A stretch of DNA of 64,000 nt from Cryptomeria japonica (Eukaryota; Streptophyta; Pinopsida; Cupressales; Cupressaceae), in contig NC_081410.1 of assembly GCF_030272615.1 (NCBI RefSeq), positions 121,144,640-121,208,639 of the forward strand, read 5' to 3'. The notes under the pieces are model-generated. The model was not told the DNA's origin. It was given only the letters and a program-made list of their open reading frames with translations, and did no database searches. This document shows, piece after piece, positions 11,971 through 23,379 of the stretch. Both the position numbers and the translations under genes were made by a program. The stretch's first letter is position 1. Each line of letters starts with the position of its first letter.

Positions 11971-12299
11971 CGTCAAAAAACCATTATTGTTCTAGTTTGG
12001 CATAATTCTCTGTCATAAATATGTTTTGTATTCAAAAGACAAAGAAGTCAAAATTGTAATCAAAGAAAAGATTAGGTTGGAAAGCTCACCATGTGCTAAC
12101 CATTCTTATGTTTTCTTGCAGGAGGCTGGACTTAGATTAGCCAAATCTTTCCTTTTCATGATTTTAAAAAGAACAAGCAAACAATTTGTTTTCTTATTTT
12201 TCCTCATCATTTCAATATTGGATAAAAAGAACATCATGTCTTTTTGGAGAAACATCTCCTTCTAGCTTAGACAATTTTGCAATGAAGGTTTAAAAAGAA

Positions 12300-13397
12300 T
12301 CCTTGTCTTTTGTGTTTGTTAGGTGATAGGTACATTGTGTCCCCTTCAATAGGTGATAAAAAAGCCAGAACCATCTCTTTTATGTTTTCTGTCAATTCTG
12401 CATTAGGATAACACCTATAGCAGGCATGCCCTCCTGAGAATAAGGCTAGTGAGAGGGGAACAACCTAAAGTGGTAACGGCTAACGCCAAGTATTCTGAAC
12501 CACTATAAAATAAACATGTTTGTAATGAAAATTGTAAGAAACAGGTGCTAGAATGGTGTGACAACGATTAAATTTGTCGGATCTATGCCCACCCAAACGA
12601 AAGCTTGATTAAACACCTTAGAACTTAGAAGCCCAATAGAGTCAGTAACCAAAAATTTTATTATCATAGTGCAAGGGTGGGGAATAATCTGCCCCCAAGA
12701 CACTCACCATATGTCTCCCAAGATAACAAGCCAATCAAGGAGCGATCCTCTTTGGTTTAATTTCCGGACAAAGGCAAAAACCGGGTGTACCTTAGGGTAT
12801 GACAAGGTTGTTTAAGCTCATAGAGTATCAAGATGTGGGCTATGGTAATATTTGTGACCTTAGGAGAGTCTACTTGTTGTGCAATCAATTGACCAATTAC
12901 AACGAAAATAAAATGGGGTTTTGAAAAAGACTCCAACATTCATGGGGATTGGAAAAAGTTCCTTAAACAAGTATTCTTTCTATGTTATTATTCTTTTTTG
13001 ATGTGTCTGTTGTGTCTTTGCTACATGATCAAACATTTCAAGGTGGAACATCAACCAAGTTTTTCATATCTCAACGCAACAACCAAGAGTAAAAATTCAA
13101 AAGAACAACCAAGCATTTTCATCCAACAAGTGCAACAAATTTTGCCAACATTGAAGAATATGGAAGAAAATGGTGCTTCATGTGATCATAGGTCCTCACA
13201 CATAGGGAATGCATAGTTTAAGTTTTTCATCCACATCTTGCATAAATATTCACAATTAGGAGAGTAAAAGTCCATCATTCACACTCCTCTTAGAATAGAG
13301 TCCTTACATTGCACGTCTTAGTACCCAAATAAGTTTGCATGGTCTTCATTCATCATAGTCCTTTTCGTCATAGAATTATTAAGAGAATATCCTTTGC
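12300..13397 (+). other. Leader of element C with a conserved box
   Basis: No gene is seen. The box at about 12640-12725 (CATAGTGCAAGGGTGGGG and CTGCCCCCAAGA) matches, in inverted orientation, about 25720-25795 in the leader of element A. It therefore marks a conserved untranslated region of this element group. Confidence 0.55.
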
Positions 13398-13631
13398 ATG
13401 GGTCTAAAAAGAGACAGTGATTTTCCATTCAAACAACCCAATCTTGGACCAGACAATGATCAATTAGAGATAATTGATGGTTTGGACAACCTTGCTTGGG
13501 AAGTAAGAATTAATCTTCCACAATATGAAGAAGTAGAATTTGTCATAGATAATGAAATCTGTAAATCTGTCCGCCTTGATACAAAGCTAGCAAAAGAAAT
13601 CAAGGAAAAAAGAGAACAAGAAGAATTTTGA
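13398..13631 (+). CDS. Small ORF upstream of gag in element C, unknown
   Basis: A 77-residue ORF starting with ATG and ending in an acidic/Lys-rich helix (LAKEIKEKREQEEF). No family is recognised. It lies in the leader before the gag-like sequence and might be an upstream ORF. Confidence 0.25.
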   Translation: MGLKRDSDFPFKQPNLGPDNDQLEIIDGLDNLAWEVRINLPQYEEVEFVIDNEICKSVRLDTKLAKEIKEKREQEEF

Positions 13632-13804
13632 TAATTTATTGAAAAACTTATGGTAGATGTTCCTCACCAGTAATCTTTGTAGGGTATCATCATTCATAGA
13701 TTGCATACATATTTAAGTCATAAGTTTTGCATCCATGTCAATCTACCATTTGCATTTAGAAGATCATAGTAAGTCATAGAGTGTCAAGATCACATGACAG
13801 TAAC

Positions 13805-14178
13805 AACATCAAAAAAGGAAAAAAATCAGATGGATCTGAACAATGACTCATACTATAACTCAACTTGGGACATGAACATGCCTGGAAGCTCAAGTTCTCA
13901 ATCAAGAAATAGGCTTTGATACCGACATATCCCAATATATTACCAACAATAGAGGAACTACAAACAGGGTTAACACAAAAGGAAATGGAGGCAACTCAAC
14001 AAGACCCTCAAGTCTTAATGTCAATCAATGCCCTTATCAACAACAATAGAGACAAGTATCTATCTCTCTTAATTCAAAATGGAGCAAAGTTGCCTCCCGA
14101 TTTTGACATCTCCACAATAATGCCACCAGAAGTGACATTGAACCTAAATGCGACACAAATGTTCAATGCACCTACAAC
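13805..14178 (+). pseudogene. N-terminal fragment of the gag of element C
   Basis: The readable frame contains NNNRDKYLSLLIQNGAKLPP and then DFDISTIMPP. Element B's gag has RRDRQYFLQVMAQSGAKIP and DFDMSQIVENRP in its N-terminus, so this is the same gag region. Upstream, about 13805-13915, lies a Ser/Asn-rich stretch resembling B's gag start, in another frame. The ORF is cut at 14178 by the LTR of element A. Confidence 0.65.
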
Positions 14179-15585
14179 TGTATGCAGGAAAAGCGGGTCA
14201 ATGAAACTTAAAATGCGAAAAGTGAAGCTCAAAGAGACTTGTCCACACACCCACAGGACTTCTTGGTGCAAGCTATGGAGTCATGAAGGGTGACTCATCT
14301 TCCAAAGGTTGGTTCCATGGTTCTCTATCTCACAAGGTCCCTCAAACCAATGCCTCTACTCTAAGATCACTGAGCAAAGTGGTTTAGGGATGACAAATGC
14401 AAGAACGAGGGATGCTTTTGATTGATTTTAACATGAAAATGCAACCTATCTATGCATGATTCTAAAAATGCAATAAACTAGATTATAAGATGACAAGATT
14501 AGTAGTGATACTATCCTAACATGATATACTAGTTATATGATTAAGCTAATGATGAAAGAAGTAGTCTAAAATGTTTATTAGATTAATTATTATTTTAAAG
14601 AGAGACTAGATGTGCTAAAAATTGAGCATAAGTGTGATACTAAGAGCTTGCATGTATTTTTGAAATGGAGGAATGAGAGCTCTATTTATATCAAAAATAG
14701 GGCAATGGATGGCCAAGATTGAAAGAGTTAATCAAGGGTCAGGTTTGAAAGTTGATCAATCCATGTTCACAATTTTCACCAATGAAATCGTGACAATTAG
14801 CAACATAAGGTTGGTTGAGAGGAGATCTAAGAAGCATTAAATGCTTGAGAATACCTCATGGTTACCTTAGGGGGTAAGGGTTAAGGTTAGGTTAAGGTTA
14901 TCCATTGGATAAAGCTTTTACCCAAGAGGTAAACTCTTGTGCAAAGGATAAAGGAATAACCATGGTGAAAGCAATAAATGCTTGATGAGACCCTTGGGTT
15001 ACATGGAGGTTAAGTTAGTCAAAAAGTCTCTAATCATGCCACTAAGGGTTAGTTAACCATTAATGGTTTAAATACTTTGGGGACAAACTTGTAAGAGTCC
15101 TTCCAAGTTTGGGAGGACTGATAAAGGCTTTAATGCCTTTTGGAGACTTTACTCCAAATTTGAGAAGTGACCTCAAATTTAGGGAAAAGGGATAATGCAT
15201 GGGTTTAGGGTTAATTGATTAGGATTAGATGAATTCTAGAAGGAATTAGGAATAGGGTTTAGTATGCAAGTGGGAGATGTAGGATTTTGCAAGTGGATGG
15301 AAAAATAGAATTTAATTAAAATAAAGAATTTATTTCAATTTGGTTGCAAAATGAGAATTTGAATAAATTAGATTTATTCAATTTTGGGGTAAACTATTTA
15401 ATTAAATTTGAATTTAATTAAAAGTGGATAGAAGGGATTTAATTGAATAAAATGATTTATCCCATTAAATGGTAAAAGGGGGTCTAGTGAATTTAACTAA
15501 ATAAATTGAGTAATTTACTTAATTAAATAGAGGAATGAACATAAAAATATTCATTTAGGAATATGGTCATTTTTATATGTCTACA
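14179..15585 (-). repeat. 3' LTR of element A
   Basis: About 1407 bases. On the plus strand it runs from TGTATGC to GTCTACA, so in sense it starts TGTAGACA and ends CATACA. It matches 27185-28596 along its length with scattered differences. By eye about seven differences occur in the first 120 bases and fewer later. A TATA box (sense TATAAATAGAG) lies near 14690-14700. Confidence 0.85.
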
Positions 15586-15601
15586 TTTTTGCCCCTCTTT
15601 G
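15586..15601 (-). other. Polypurine tract of element A
   Basis: In sense the sequence AAAGAGGGGCAAAAA directly precedes the LTR start TGTAGACA. This is where plus-strand DNA synthesis would be primed. The same tract is found at 28597-28612, right of the other LTR. Confidence 0.75.
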
Positions 15602-16057
15602 AAGTGACGTGTGTGCACATGTTGATTCAAAGAAAATGATGTGTCATCGTGATTTATGATCAATTTTTATGTTGTTTTGAGATATGTCATGCCCTAGTTT
15701 TGATAATCGATGCCCTAGATTCGATAAAATGATGTTGATAATGCCCCCTCGGGAGATGAATCAAAATTTTGAAAATTTGATTTGATTTAGATAATAGCAT
15801 TTTAAATTTTGGTCTATGTTGAATGCGTTTATTTGATTCATCTCCCAATAATGATGTTGGATAGGTTGGTATGAGACACCACGAGCGAGTTTTCACGTTC
15901 CTATACGGAACCCTAATTTCGATTTACCCTATAAAAGGGAAAAAGTAATTCCTTTTTGTCTCATTTGTGCTTGTTGACTTTGGAGATGGTGACATTTGAA
16001 GAGAAGTCAACATAGTGACATAGTGACACGAACACTTTTCATTTGGCTACAGGCGAG

Positions 16058-17823
16058 ATGACAGTGACGCCTGAGGATTGCTACCAGATTCTATGGATTC
16101 TTGTAGTAGGTGCACTGCTACCTTATGAGTAGATGAAGGAGGGTGGGACTGAGGCACTACATCGGATATTCTAGGATGACACTATTTGTGGGTATGAGAT
16201 CCCATGGCAGGAGTTTTTGGATTTAGATTATGCTCCTCTGCCATCAGTTCTACCAGGTTTCATTGGTGGTTTTCTATGTCCTGACCGTAGGTCGAAGGGA
16301 CTGTCCGTGGGATGGGGTTTGGTGCTGGAGGACATGGTGATGCAGGGTCATCGTTTTGCATGGGGATCAACTATGCTGGCCCATTTATACAAGGATTTGC
16401 ATGAGGTAGTGTACCTGGGTTACGACAGTTTATCAGTTGGTGTTAACTGCTTTAGGTATGGGCATGGGAGCATATCCTGCCAGCTAGGCCACTGACAGAT
16501 AGAGATAGGCCTGTTGGATGTGCGTACGCATATGGGTATAGAGGGATAGTTGTCCAACACAAGCTAGGAAAACTAGAGCATTGGAGGAGAGTGTTGGATG
16601 ATATTGATATGGTTGTCTGGCGACCATATACAGGGTGTGAGGTATGGGCTGAGGATGGGATGGAGATGCCGCATGTCTTCATGTCCAAGTATCTGATAGG
16701 GCGAATGCCCTTTGTTATAGAGAGGTTTTTGCATTGCCGAGTGCTGTGGCAGTATGGGCGACAACAAGGTATACCACAGGGAGCATGCTTATATGCTCGA
16801 CGGAGACAGGATATCCCAAATTGGGGTCCTATGATTGACAGTATAGCGGCGGTAGAGGAGTTCTTTTAGTTAGCCGACCAGATTTGGGATTATGCCCCTG
16901 AGATCGTGGATGCAGGGATGACTCACGAGTTTGTAGGACTCTTCGCAGCACGGGCAGTAGCCAGGATATCTGATCCAACTGAGATGATTCCAGCATTTGA
17001 TGACAAGGAGGTAGATGAGGGAGGGGGTGATGGAGGAGGAGGGGATGGAGGAGATTATAGAGGAGGTGGGAGAGGTCGGCGAGGAGTTAGAGGGAGATTG
17101 GAGTTGAGGAGGAGAGGAGACAGGGGTGGAGATGGTGGTGGGAGGGGGATACGGGCAGAGAGAGTTGTGCGGCGGGTGGTATTGGATAGAGGGAGAGGGG
17201 GTTTGGCGATCAGAGCTGGAGAGGAGGAGAAGGTGGAGGAGGTGATAGCAGCGGTTGGAGGGTATGAGGACTTGCAGCGACCGGTTTAGAGGAGGAGGTC
17301 AAATGTGTTACCTCCACAAGCACCGAGGATAGGTAGAGGGATAGGGGGTACCCCTTCACAGGTACCCTTGCAAATGCGGATTCTCACACATGCGGAGGAT
17401 GCACAAATTAGATCACTGCAGTTGTCAGTGCAGCATTTGCAAACATAGATGTTGGCGCAGAATTGTCAGATTACACAGCTGACTACAGAGTGAGATACTA
17501 CTTTGGAGCGGTTGGGTCGAGCCGAGGCTCGAGCAGAGGTTTTGGAGAGAGTGACGACAGGTGGCCCAATGAGAGACACCTTGAGAGAGCTGGCTTTGAG
17601 AGTCAAGGAGGCAGAGTATTATAGGAGACATTATGAGGATGCGGTGCCCAAGGAGCGCCAAGTGTAGAGTTTCACACAGTCAAGATCTAGTCGATCTCGA
17701 GAGACTGGATCGAGGACAGAGAGCAGAGGCGTGATAGGGCCTTCTAGACATGATCCACCTGGAGATCCAGGGGCTGGGACATCTACTGTGAGACCGTCTC
17801 CCTCAGGAGATAGTCATACCTGA
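16058..17823 (+). pseudogene. Antisense ORF with plant mobile domain, RGG-rich tail and coiled coil
   Basis: This frame of about 588 codons runs opposite to element A's gag-pol genes, between integrase and 3' LTR. The start is ATG 16058, just after CTACAG, which resembles a splice acceptor. The N-terminal 270 residues match the plant mobile domain (as in MAIL1-type proteins and many transposon-borne copies): GLSVGWGLVLEDMVMQGHRF, then VWAWEHI near 16456, then KLEHWRRVLDDIDMVVWRPY. After a TAG at 16867 come AARAVARISD, an acidic Gly stretch, an Arg/Gly-rich region (about 17020-17200) and a Gln/Leu/Glu helix (about 17400-17560). One frameshift occurs near 16455. Seven premature stops (TAG at 16130, 16172, 16867, 17287, 17446 and 17665; TGA at 17491) break it. 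The domain call is strong. Its function in retrotransposons is unknown. Confidence 0.8.
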
Positions 17824-19140
17824 GAGACGTTGTCTCTATTATATTTTGATCATTGTTTTGTTGTATTGGTCTAGACATGACAGATAATGTATATTGATCA
17901 TTTGTTGATATATATATATATATATATGACACCTTTTTCTTTGATCACGTGATGTGTTATGGATTATGCTTTCTATATGCTTTTGTTTATTCTATGATGA
18001 TGTAATGCTTAGATAGATGCATGTGATGTGATATGTAATGAATATGATGTAATAATGCATGATGTTATGAGATGTATCTTGAAAATGAGATGTATGATAT
18101 GATATGCAACTAAGTGTTTTTTTTTTTTGAGCATCTTCATTCTGCATTTGTCATCTCGGTATAGCCACATGTTATTTGCTTTCGATATATGTATCATCAT
18201 TGAGCATTGATTTGTTTTGGGATATGTTGAAAATTTATACAAGAATAATGGTATAATTGAACCATAATGACCTGAGAAAAATTTACATGATGTTTGATTT
18301 TGCAAGATAGCACAAGCATCAAGGTATAATTGAACCAGGACGACCTGAGTGCAGATTGCGTATAAACAGACAAGATTAAACCATTTGTATGCATAAAGTG
18401 GAATCATGTCTTCAGTGATATGTTGTGAATCACGTCTCAAGACAAGTATCTACACAGTACAAATGATCGCCTCACAGACATAAGACTAAGAAAAATATTG
18501 GAGTTTCCCGATGTTCTCTAGCTTTGAAGCATTGTGGAGAAAATTTAGAGAATCCAATAATTCAAAAAGTTCAAGTGCAAAATAGTCAAAACTTTATGCA
18601 AAATGCAACATTTGATACTTCAAAAAATCATCCATCATATTTTGTGAATCCTGTTTAAGCGATCAATGTTTTTCTTCGTGATTGTGTAAGTTTTTGGTTG
18701 CTAGATATGATGTTTTGAGTTTGCAACTAGTCTTGACGGTTTGAACGTGCTGCAAGTTTTTGACGATTATTGCCCCTAGCTAAGTGTACTTCTTGATTTG
18801 GATATGTACAGTGATTACCAAGCCATGGTGAGATGGGGTGAAAGAATATACGGATGAATCAGGATAGTGACTACGCTAAGTATGTCCTGAATGAATATTT
18901 GTGATAAAATGTCGGACGATGGCCGATAGTGCTTTACTGTGGATATAGATAGAGGAGCTATTCTTTCACAATAGCACCTGTTACCAGGTTTTCACCAATT
19001 GCTTTTATTGTACCTTTTTATTTGCTTTTTCTTGATTTTTTTTATTTTTTTGATTTTCTTGACTTTTCCGTGCATTAGACTACTCAAGTGTAGTATTTCT
19101 TCAAATGGATGTTGTTAGTTGGTTCATCGAGCACATCTCC
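17824..19140. other. Untranslated region between the antisense ORF and integrase of element A
   Basis: No gene is seen. It contains a (TA)n stretch at about 17907-17926. A 27-bp direct repeat with three mismatches lies at 18250-18276 and 18323-18349 (each contains GGTATAATTGAACCA). CCAGGTTTTCACCA near 18985 is echoed in element B near 29950 and 30080. Similar words (GAACCATAATG) occur near 29470 in B, so this is a shared 3' region. Minus-strand ORFs here are AT-rich and look like chance. Confidence 0.55.
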
Positions 19141-20172
19141 TTATGAAGTTGTTAGCTGATAAGCACCTGATCCATAGACTGATATGATGACATAGGGACC
19201 TAAATAGTTAGGTTCATATTTCCCTTTCTTTTCCCGATCTTGCTGATTTCTAGGATTTTCCTTGAGTACTATGTCACCAACTTTAAAATTTTTGGGAATG
19301 ACCTTGTGGTTGTAGCTTTTGCACATGCGTTGCTGATATGCTTTGAGATGAGTGTAAGAATGTTGGCGTCTTTCATCTAATAGTTCAAGTTCTTGCAGTC
19401 GGTTAATGAAATTTCTACCTCTAGGGGTAAAATAGCTTCCGATCCATATACCAATGAGTATGGTGTTGCTCCTGTAGGTGTGCGGATGCTAATTCTGTAT
19501 GCCCAAAGTGCTAGATTGAGTTGTACATGCCAATCTTTGCCTGCATCATTCATTGTTTTCTTTAGGATTTTCAATAGTCTTGTTGGATGATTCTTCTTGA
19601 CCATTCCCTTGTGGGTAGTACGGTGTAGAGAAACGATGTTGTATTTTGAATTTTTCACATAGTTCTCAGACGTCTTGGTTTTTGAAAGGTCGTCCATTAT
19701 TGGTGATGATGGAACTTGGAATACCATATCTACAGATTAGATAGTTTAGGATAAAAGAGGCAATTTGTTTCCCAGTTACTGTGGTCATGGGGACTACTTC
19801 TATCCACTTGGTAAAGTATTCTGTTGCATTTATAATGAACTTGTGTCCATTTGAAGATGAAGGATAAATTTTGCCGACCAAATCTAGTCCCCACTAACAA
19901 AAGGGCCAGGATGTTGTGAATGGTTGCAGTTCTTGTGCTAGTGCATGTATAAGATTGCCATGGATCTGGCATTTAGGACACTTTTTTACAAAGTGATAAG
20001 AGTCTTTTTCTATTGTCAGCCAGTAATATCCCATTCTCAGAAGCTTTTTAGCAAGAGTAGTCCCACTTGAATGTGTGCCACAAATACCTTCATGAAGCTT
20101 GTGTAAAGCGGAGTCAGATTCATTACGATCAAGGCAACGAAGAAGAGTACCATCTAGACCTCGACAGTACAA
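19141..20172 (-). pseudogene. Integrase of element A, active site altered
   Basis: The zinc-binding HHCC domain is read near 20110-19980 (LHEGICGTH and KKCPKC), then the core. The first catalytic position reads NATEYFTKW (Glu instead of Asp) and the second ITNNGRPF (Asn instead of Asp); the third, GQEESSNKT, keeps Glu. The C-terminal part has VGDIVLKENPRNQQDREKKG and LGPYVI, typical of Tat integrases, and ends at 19141. Stops occur near 19895 and 19668, and there is a frameshift near 19730. With two of three catalytic residues changed it cannot be active. The match to B's integrase is roughly two thirds by eye in the C-terminal part. Confidence 0.85.
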
Positions 20173-20202
20173 AGTATCAGTAGTAAGGGTATAATGGGTG
20201 GC

Positions 20203-20835
20203 TTATCGGATAAAGTTACATTTTTGGTTTCGGGATAGGTCTATGGGTAGAATGTTGTTCTTAAGATAATCATATATTGGTCCATATAAAGGAGAATCTG
20301 AACTAGTCAAGGCATAGATAACATGGGATTCGGAGTGGTCATAGGCTGGGGAGAACAGTTGCTCTACCAGAAACTTGTAACAACTCTGTTGCTCTAGAAT
20401 TTGTAGTAATGAAGCGATAGTAGCCATTGCATCAGTTGCTTTGTTGTCCAACCTTGGTATTTGCTCAAAGGTGATGTGTACAAAATATTGCTTGAAGTCA
20501 TCCACCATTCGCTTGTAGGGTAGCAGCTTGTCATCCTTTGTCTGATAGTCGTTGTTGATTTGATTGACGACCAATTGTGAGTCTCTGGAGACCTTTAACT
20601 CTGTGATTTTCCATTCTATGGCCATTTTGATGCCTATAACCAACGCCTCATATTCAGCCACATTATTTATGCATGGGAATATAAGCCTATATGATCTTGG
20701 TATAGTGTGTCCTTCAGGAGTGATGAATAGAATGTCAACACCTGAGCCATGTTGTGTGTAGGATCCGTCAAAGTATAGGGTCCATTGTTTGGTAGAAATA
20801 GCAAGAACATCCTTGTCCGAAAATTCAATCTCCAT
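20203..20835 (-). CDS. Second RNase H of element A
   Basis: An open stretch of 210 residues. It contains WTLYFDGSYTQHGSGVDILF, then NNVAEYEALVIGI, SRDSQLVVNQI and PRLDNKATDAMA. These are the four acidic blocks (D, E, D, D) of an RNase H of the archaeal or plant type, which Tat elements carry after the normal RT-linked RNase H. It removes RNA from RNA-DNA hybrids during reverse transcription. All four acidic positions look present. It joins integrase downstream and RNase H upstream in the polyprotein. Confidence 0.8.
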   Translation of the reverse strand: MEIEFSDKDVLAISTKQWTLYFDGSYTQHGSGVDILFITPEGHTIPRSYRLIFPCINNVAEYEALVIGIKMAIEWKITELKVSRDSQLVVNQINNDYQTKDDKLLPYKRMVDDFKQYFVHITFEQIPRLDNKATDAMATIASLLQILEQQSCYKFLVEQLFSPAYDHSESHVIYALTSSDSPLYGPIYDYLKNNILPIDLSRNQKCNFIR

Positions 20836-20879
20836 AGTTTGTTTTCCCGGTAGTGGTGCTTCAACCAGCTGATCTACAA

Positions 20880-22092
20880 TTGCTTGTCCTTTGATAGCTC
20901 TTCATTATGTGTAGTGGATATCAAATTCACTGAGAATCATGACCCATTTAGCCAATCTGCCTGTAAGAGCTGCCTTGCTGAGTAAATATTTGAGGGGATC
21001 AATTTTTGCAACTAGCTTAATTGTGTGTGCTAGCATATAATGTCAGAATTTTTGAGAGGCAAATACTACTATTAGACAAGCCTTCTCAATGAATGTATAG
21101 TTGAGTTCATATCCGTTCAATGTTCTGCTGATGTAGTATATAGCTTGTTCCTTTCCTTGTTGATCTTCTTGTGCCAATAGTGCCCCCAGTGATATATCTA
21201 TTATTGAAATGTATAAAATGAGTGGTTTTTCTGCTATTGGTGGTACTAGAACTGGTGGGTTCATTAGGTACTATTTGATTTGATAGAAAGATTATGTACA
21301 TTTGGTTTCCCATCTGAATGGTACATTCTTATGTAGCAAATGATTAAATGGGAGACTCTTATCCGCTAGTTGAGCGATGAATCGCCTGATTGATTGGAGT
21401 CGTCCTTGTAGAGATCTGAGCTGACTGATATTCTTTGGTGGTGGCATCTCCATAATGGCTTGTACATTCGCTGGATCGACTTCAATACCTTTAGCTGAGA
21501 CTATGTAGCCTAGTAACTTGCCTGATGTAACCCTGAAGACACACTTCTTAGGGTTGAGTCTGACTTGGAATTTCTCCAATCGATCAAAAATCTTTGCTAA
21601 GATGCTTAGGTGTTCTGCTCTAGTGAAGGATTTAGCTAGTAAATCATCCACATAGTCTTCCATGAAGGTATGCATCATGTCATGAAAGAATGTTGTCATT
21701 GCTTGTTGGTAAGTAGCTCTTGCATTATTTAAGCCAAAGGCCATAACATTCCAATAGTACGTTCCCCAAGGACAGGTGAACAATGTTCTATCTTGATCTT
21801 TCAGGGCTATCTTTATTTGATTATAGCCTGAAAAACTGTCCATTAGTAAGAGCATTGCATGGCCTGTTGTGAGGTCAACAATTATGTCGATACTGGGAAA
21901 AGGAAAGTCATCCTTTGGATAGGCTTTGTTGACATCTCTGAAGTCAGTACATATTCTGATACTGTCGTCTGGTTTTGATATTGGTACGATGTTGGAAATC
22001 CATTCTACATAGTCGATGGGCCAAATGAATCCGACATCTAATAATTTCTTTAGTTCAGCTTTGACCATGAGTGCCACATGTGGATTTATCTT
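20880..22092 (-). pseudogene. Reverse transcriptase and RNase H of element A
   Basis: The RT core spans 22077-21292 as one open stretch. It shows ICTDFRDVNKAYPKDDFPFP, the LLLMDSFSGYNQI motif with the first catalytic Asp, FTCPWGTYYW, and the YVDD catalytic pair near 21650. KKCVFRVTSGKLLGYIVS follows. The RT-linked RNase H is at about 21290-20890, with PLILYISIIDISLGALLAQ and a final GRLAKWVMILSEFDIHY. Stops near 21043 and 20905 and a shift near 21290 break it. Order and motifs are those of Ty3 Tat elements. The RT itself is the best-preserved domain of A. Confidence 0.9.
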
Positions 22093-23379
22093 TCATAGTT
22101 TTTGCTTAACTGGCTTAGCTCCTAGAGTAATGGACAAGTGATGCATGATTAAGTGTGGATCAATTCTAGGCATATATGCGTATGACCAAGCAAAGTTGAT
22201 TTACTTTTAAAAAAAAAAAATTATAAATGCTGATCTTTCTTCCTCTGTTAGAGATTCTGCCAGGTGTATGTTTTTGGCTGCTTCTGTAGCACCAATGTTG
22301 ATTGATTGAGTGGGCTCAATCAATATGGGTGATTGCTCATGATAATGTTCAGGAAGAGTGTCAAGTCTCCCATTTTTAGGTGCCTTAAAAAGGTTTTCAC
22401 CCTCAGATGTGTCCTTTATTTTTACTTTTTTATGATCCATAGCTGCCATTGACTGGTTTTCAGCAATAAATCCTTTATTTGGTTCATTTTTGTGACTAAG
22501 AGACTTGGCACTCCCTTGGTTGCAGACATCGTTACATTGTTCACCGGTAGAGTTGGTTTCCAGGTTAACAGTACATAGGTAATGGATAATAGATTCATCA
22601 TTCAAAAAATTTGGTATATCATGTATTTTAGGTTTGTCCCAGTCTATGAGGTCGGGAAAGACAAGTGGTAAGGAGTCGTTTGGCGGATCAAGTTCTGCTA
22701 CTGTAAGTGTCAGGATGGAGGTTTCATCGTGATTGGTTTTGGTGTTAAAGAAGTCAAGGATTTTGTCGAGGTCTTCAATGGTATCATTTTCCGTATAGAC
22801 TTGCTCATAATGTCGTTGCTCATTTTCCGTGGCGTCATAGATATTTTGTGGACCAAATTCAAATGTTCTATATTTTGTCCTGCGTGCTTCTTTAGAAATG
22901 GGTGTATGACTGCTATTTTCAGCAATATCCTCAGTAATATTAGAACAACTGCCCCATTCATATTCATTGGAATCAGTCTCAGAGGTATCATTCCAGATTC
23001 TATCAGTGTTGTGAACTAGTATGTTGTGTGGTGAGAATAGGTCCTTAATGATTGATACAAGTTTGATAGTTTTCTCTGATTCTGTGTCAGATCTTGCTTC
23101 TACCTTTTGTATTTGTTCATATATTGTCCCTCCTTGGGGAGGAATGATGTTATCAGGAGATTATTCTGCTTTGTTAGATATTGGTGCTTGAATATGATCT
23201 ACTTTTGTAGATGTTGTCTTCTTGTGAATGATGGGCTCCCCATGATGTTGCTTCCTTTCTTGAAGTTCACGTTCCTTACGGATTGTCTCTATTGACTCAA
23301 ATAGTGCTTCTTGCCAGGATTCTTCCTTGTACTTTTTCTTTGCTTTCCACTGAGGTTTTTGATATTTGTGTGGTGTCCT
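22093..23379 (-). pseudogene. Linker between protease and RT of element A
   Basis: A poorly conserved polyprotein segment. The part nearest RT has NIGATEAAKNIHLAESLTEE, a motif usual in Tat elements just before RT. The rest (22710-23370) is Asp/Ser/Thr-rich and broken by shifts, including an A-run near 22210. No domain is recognised. It is coding-derived by position. Confidence 0.55.

Larger units (their letters stand above)
10145..14178 (+). mobile_element. Element C: 5' LTR, leader and start of gag of a plus-strand Tat-like Ty3 element
   Basis: The element starts at 10145 with TATAGACAC, equivalent to the TGTAGACA start of the LTRs of A and B. LTR, primer site, long leader and a gag N-terminus follow in order. 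It interrupts the second LINE on its left. It is cut on its right by the LTR of element A at 14179, inside gag. The remainder of C was not found in the window. The minus-strand leader of A shares a box with C in inverted orientation, which supports assigning C to the same group. Confidence 0.7.

Noticed and set aside
14179-16012. LTR of A read as 14179-16012 and 27185-29023, also starting with TG and ending with CA
   Set aside because: The polypurine tract AAAGAGGGGCAAAAA sits just before TGTAGACA at 15585/28596, and the LTRs of B and C start with the same word. No purine tract or target duplication supports the longer reading.
18009-18440. 143-residue minus-strand ORF in the 3' region of A
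   Set aside because: AT-rich, no domain, and contains two copies of a direct repeat. Most likely chance in untranslated sequence.
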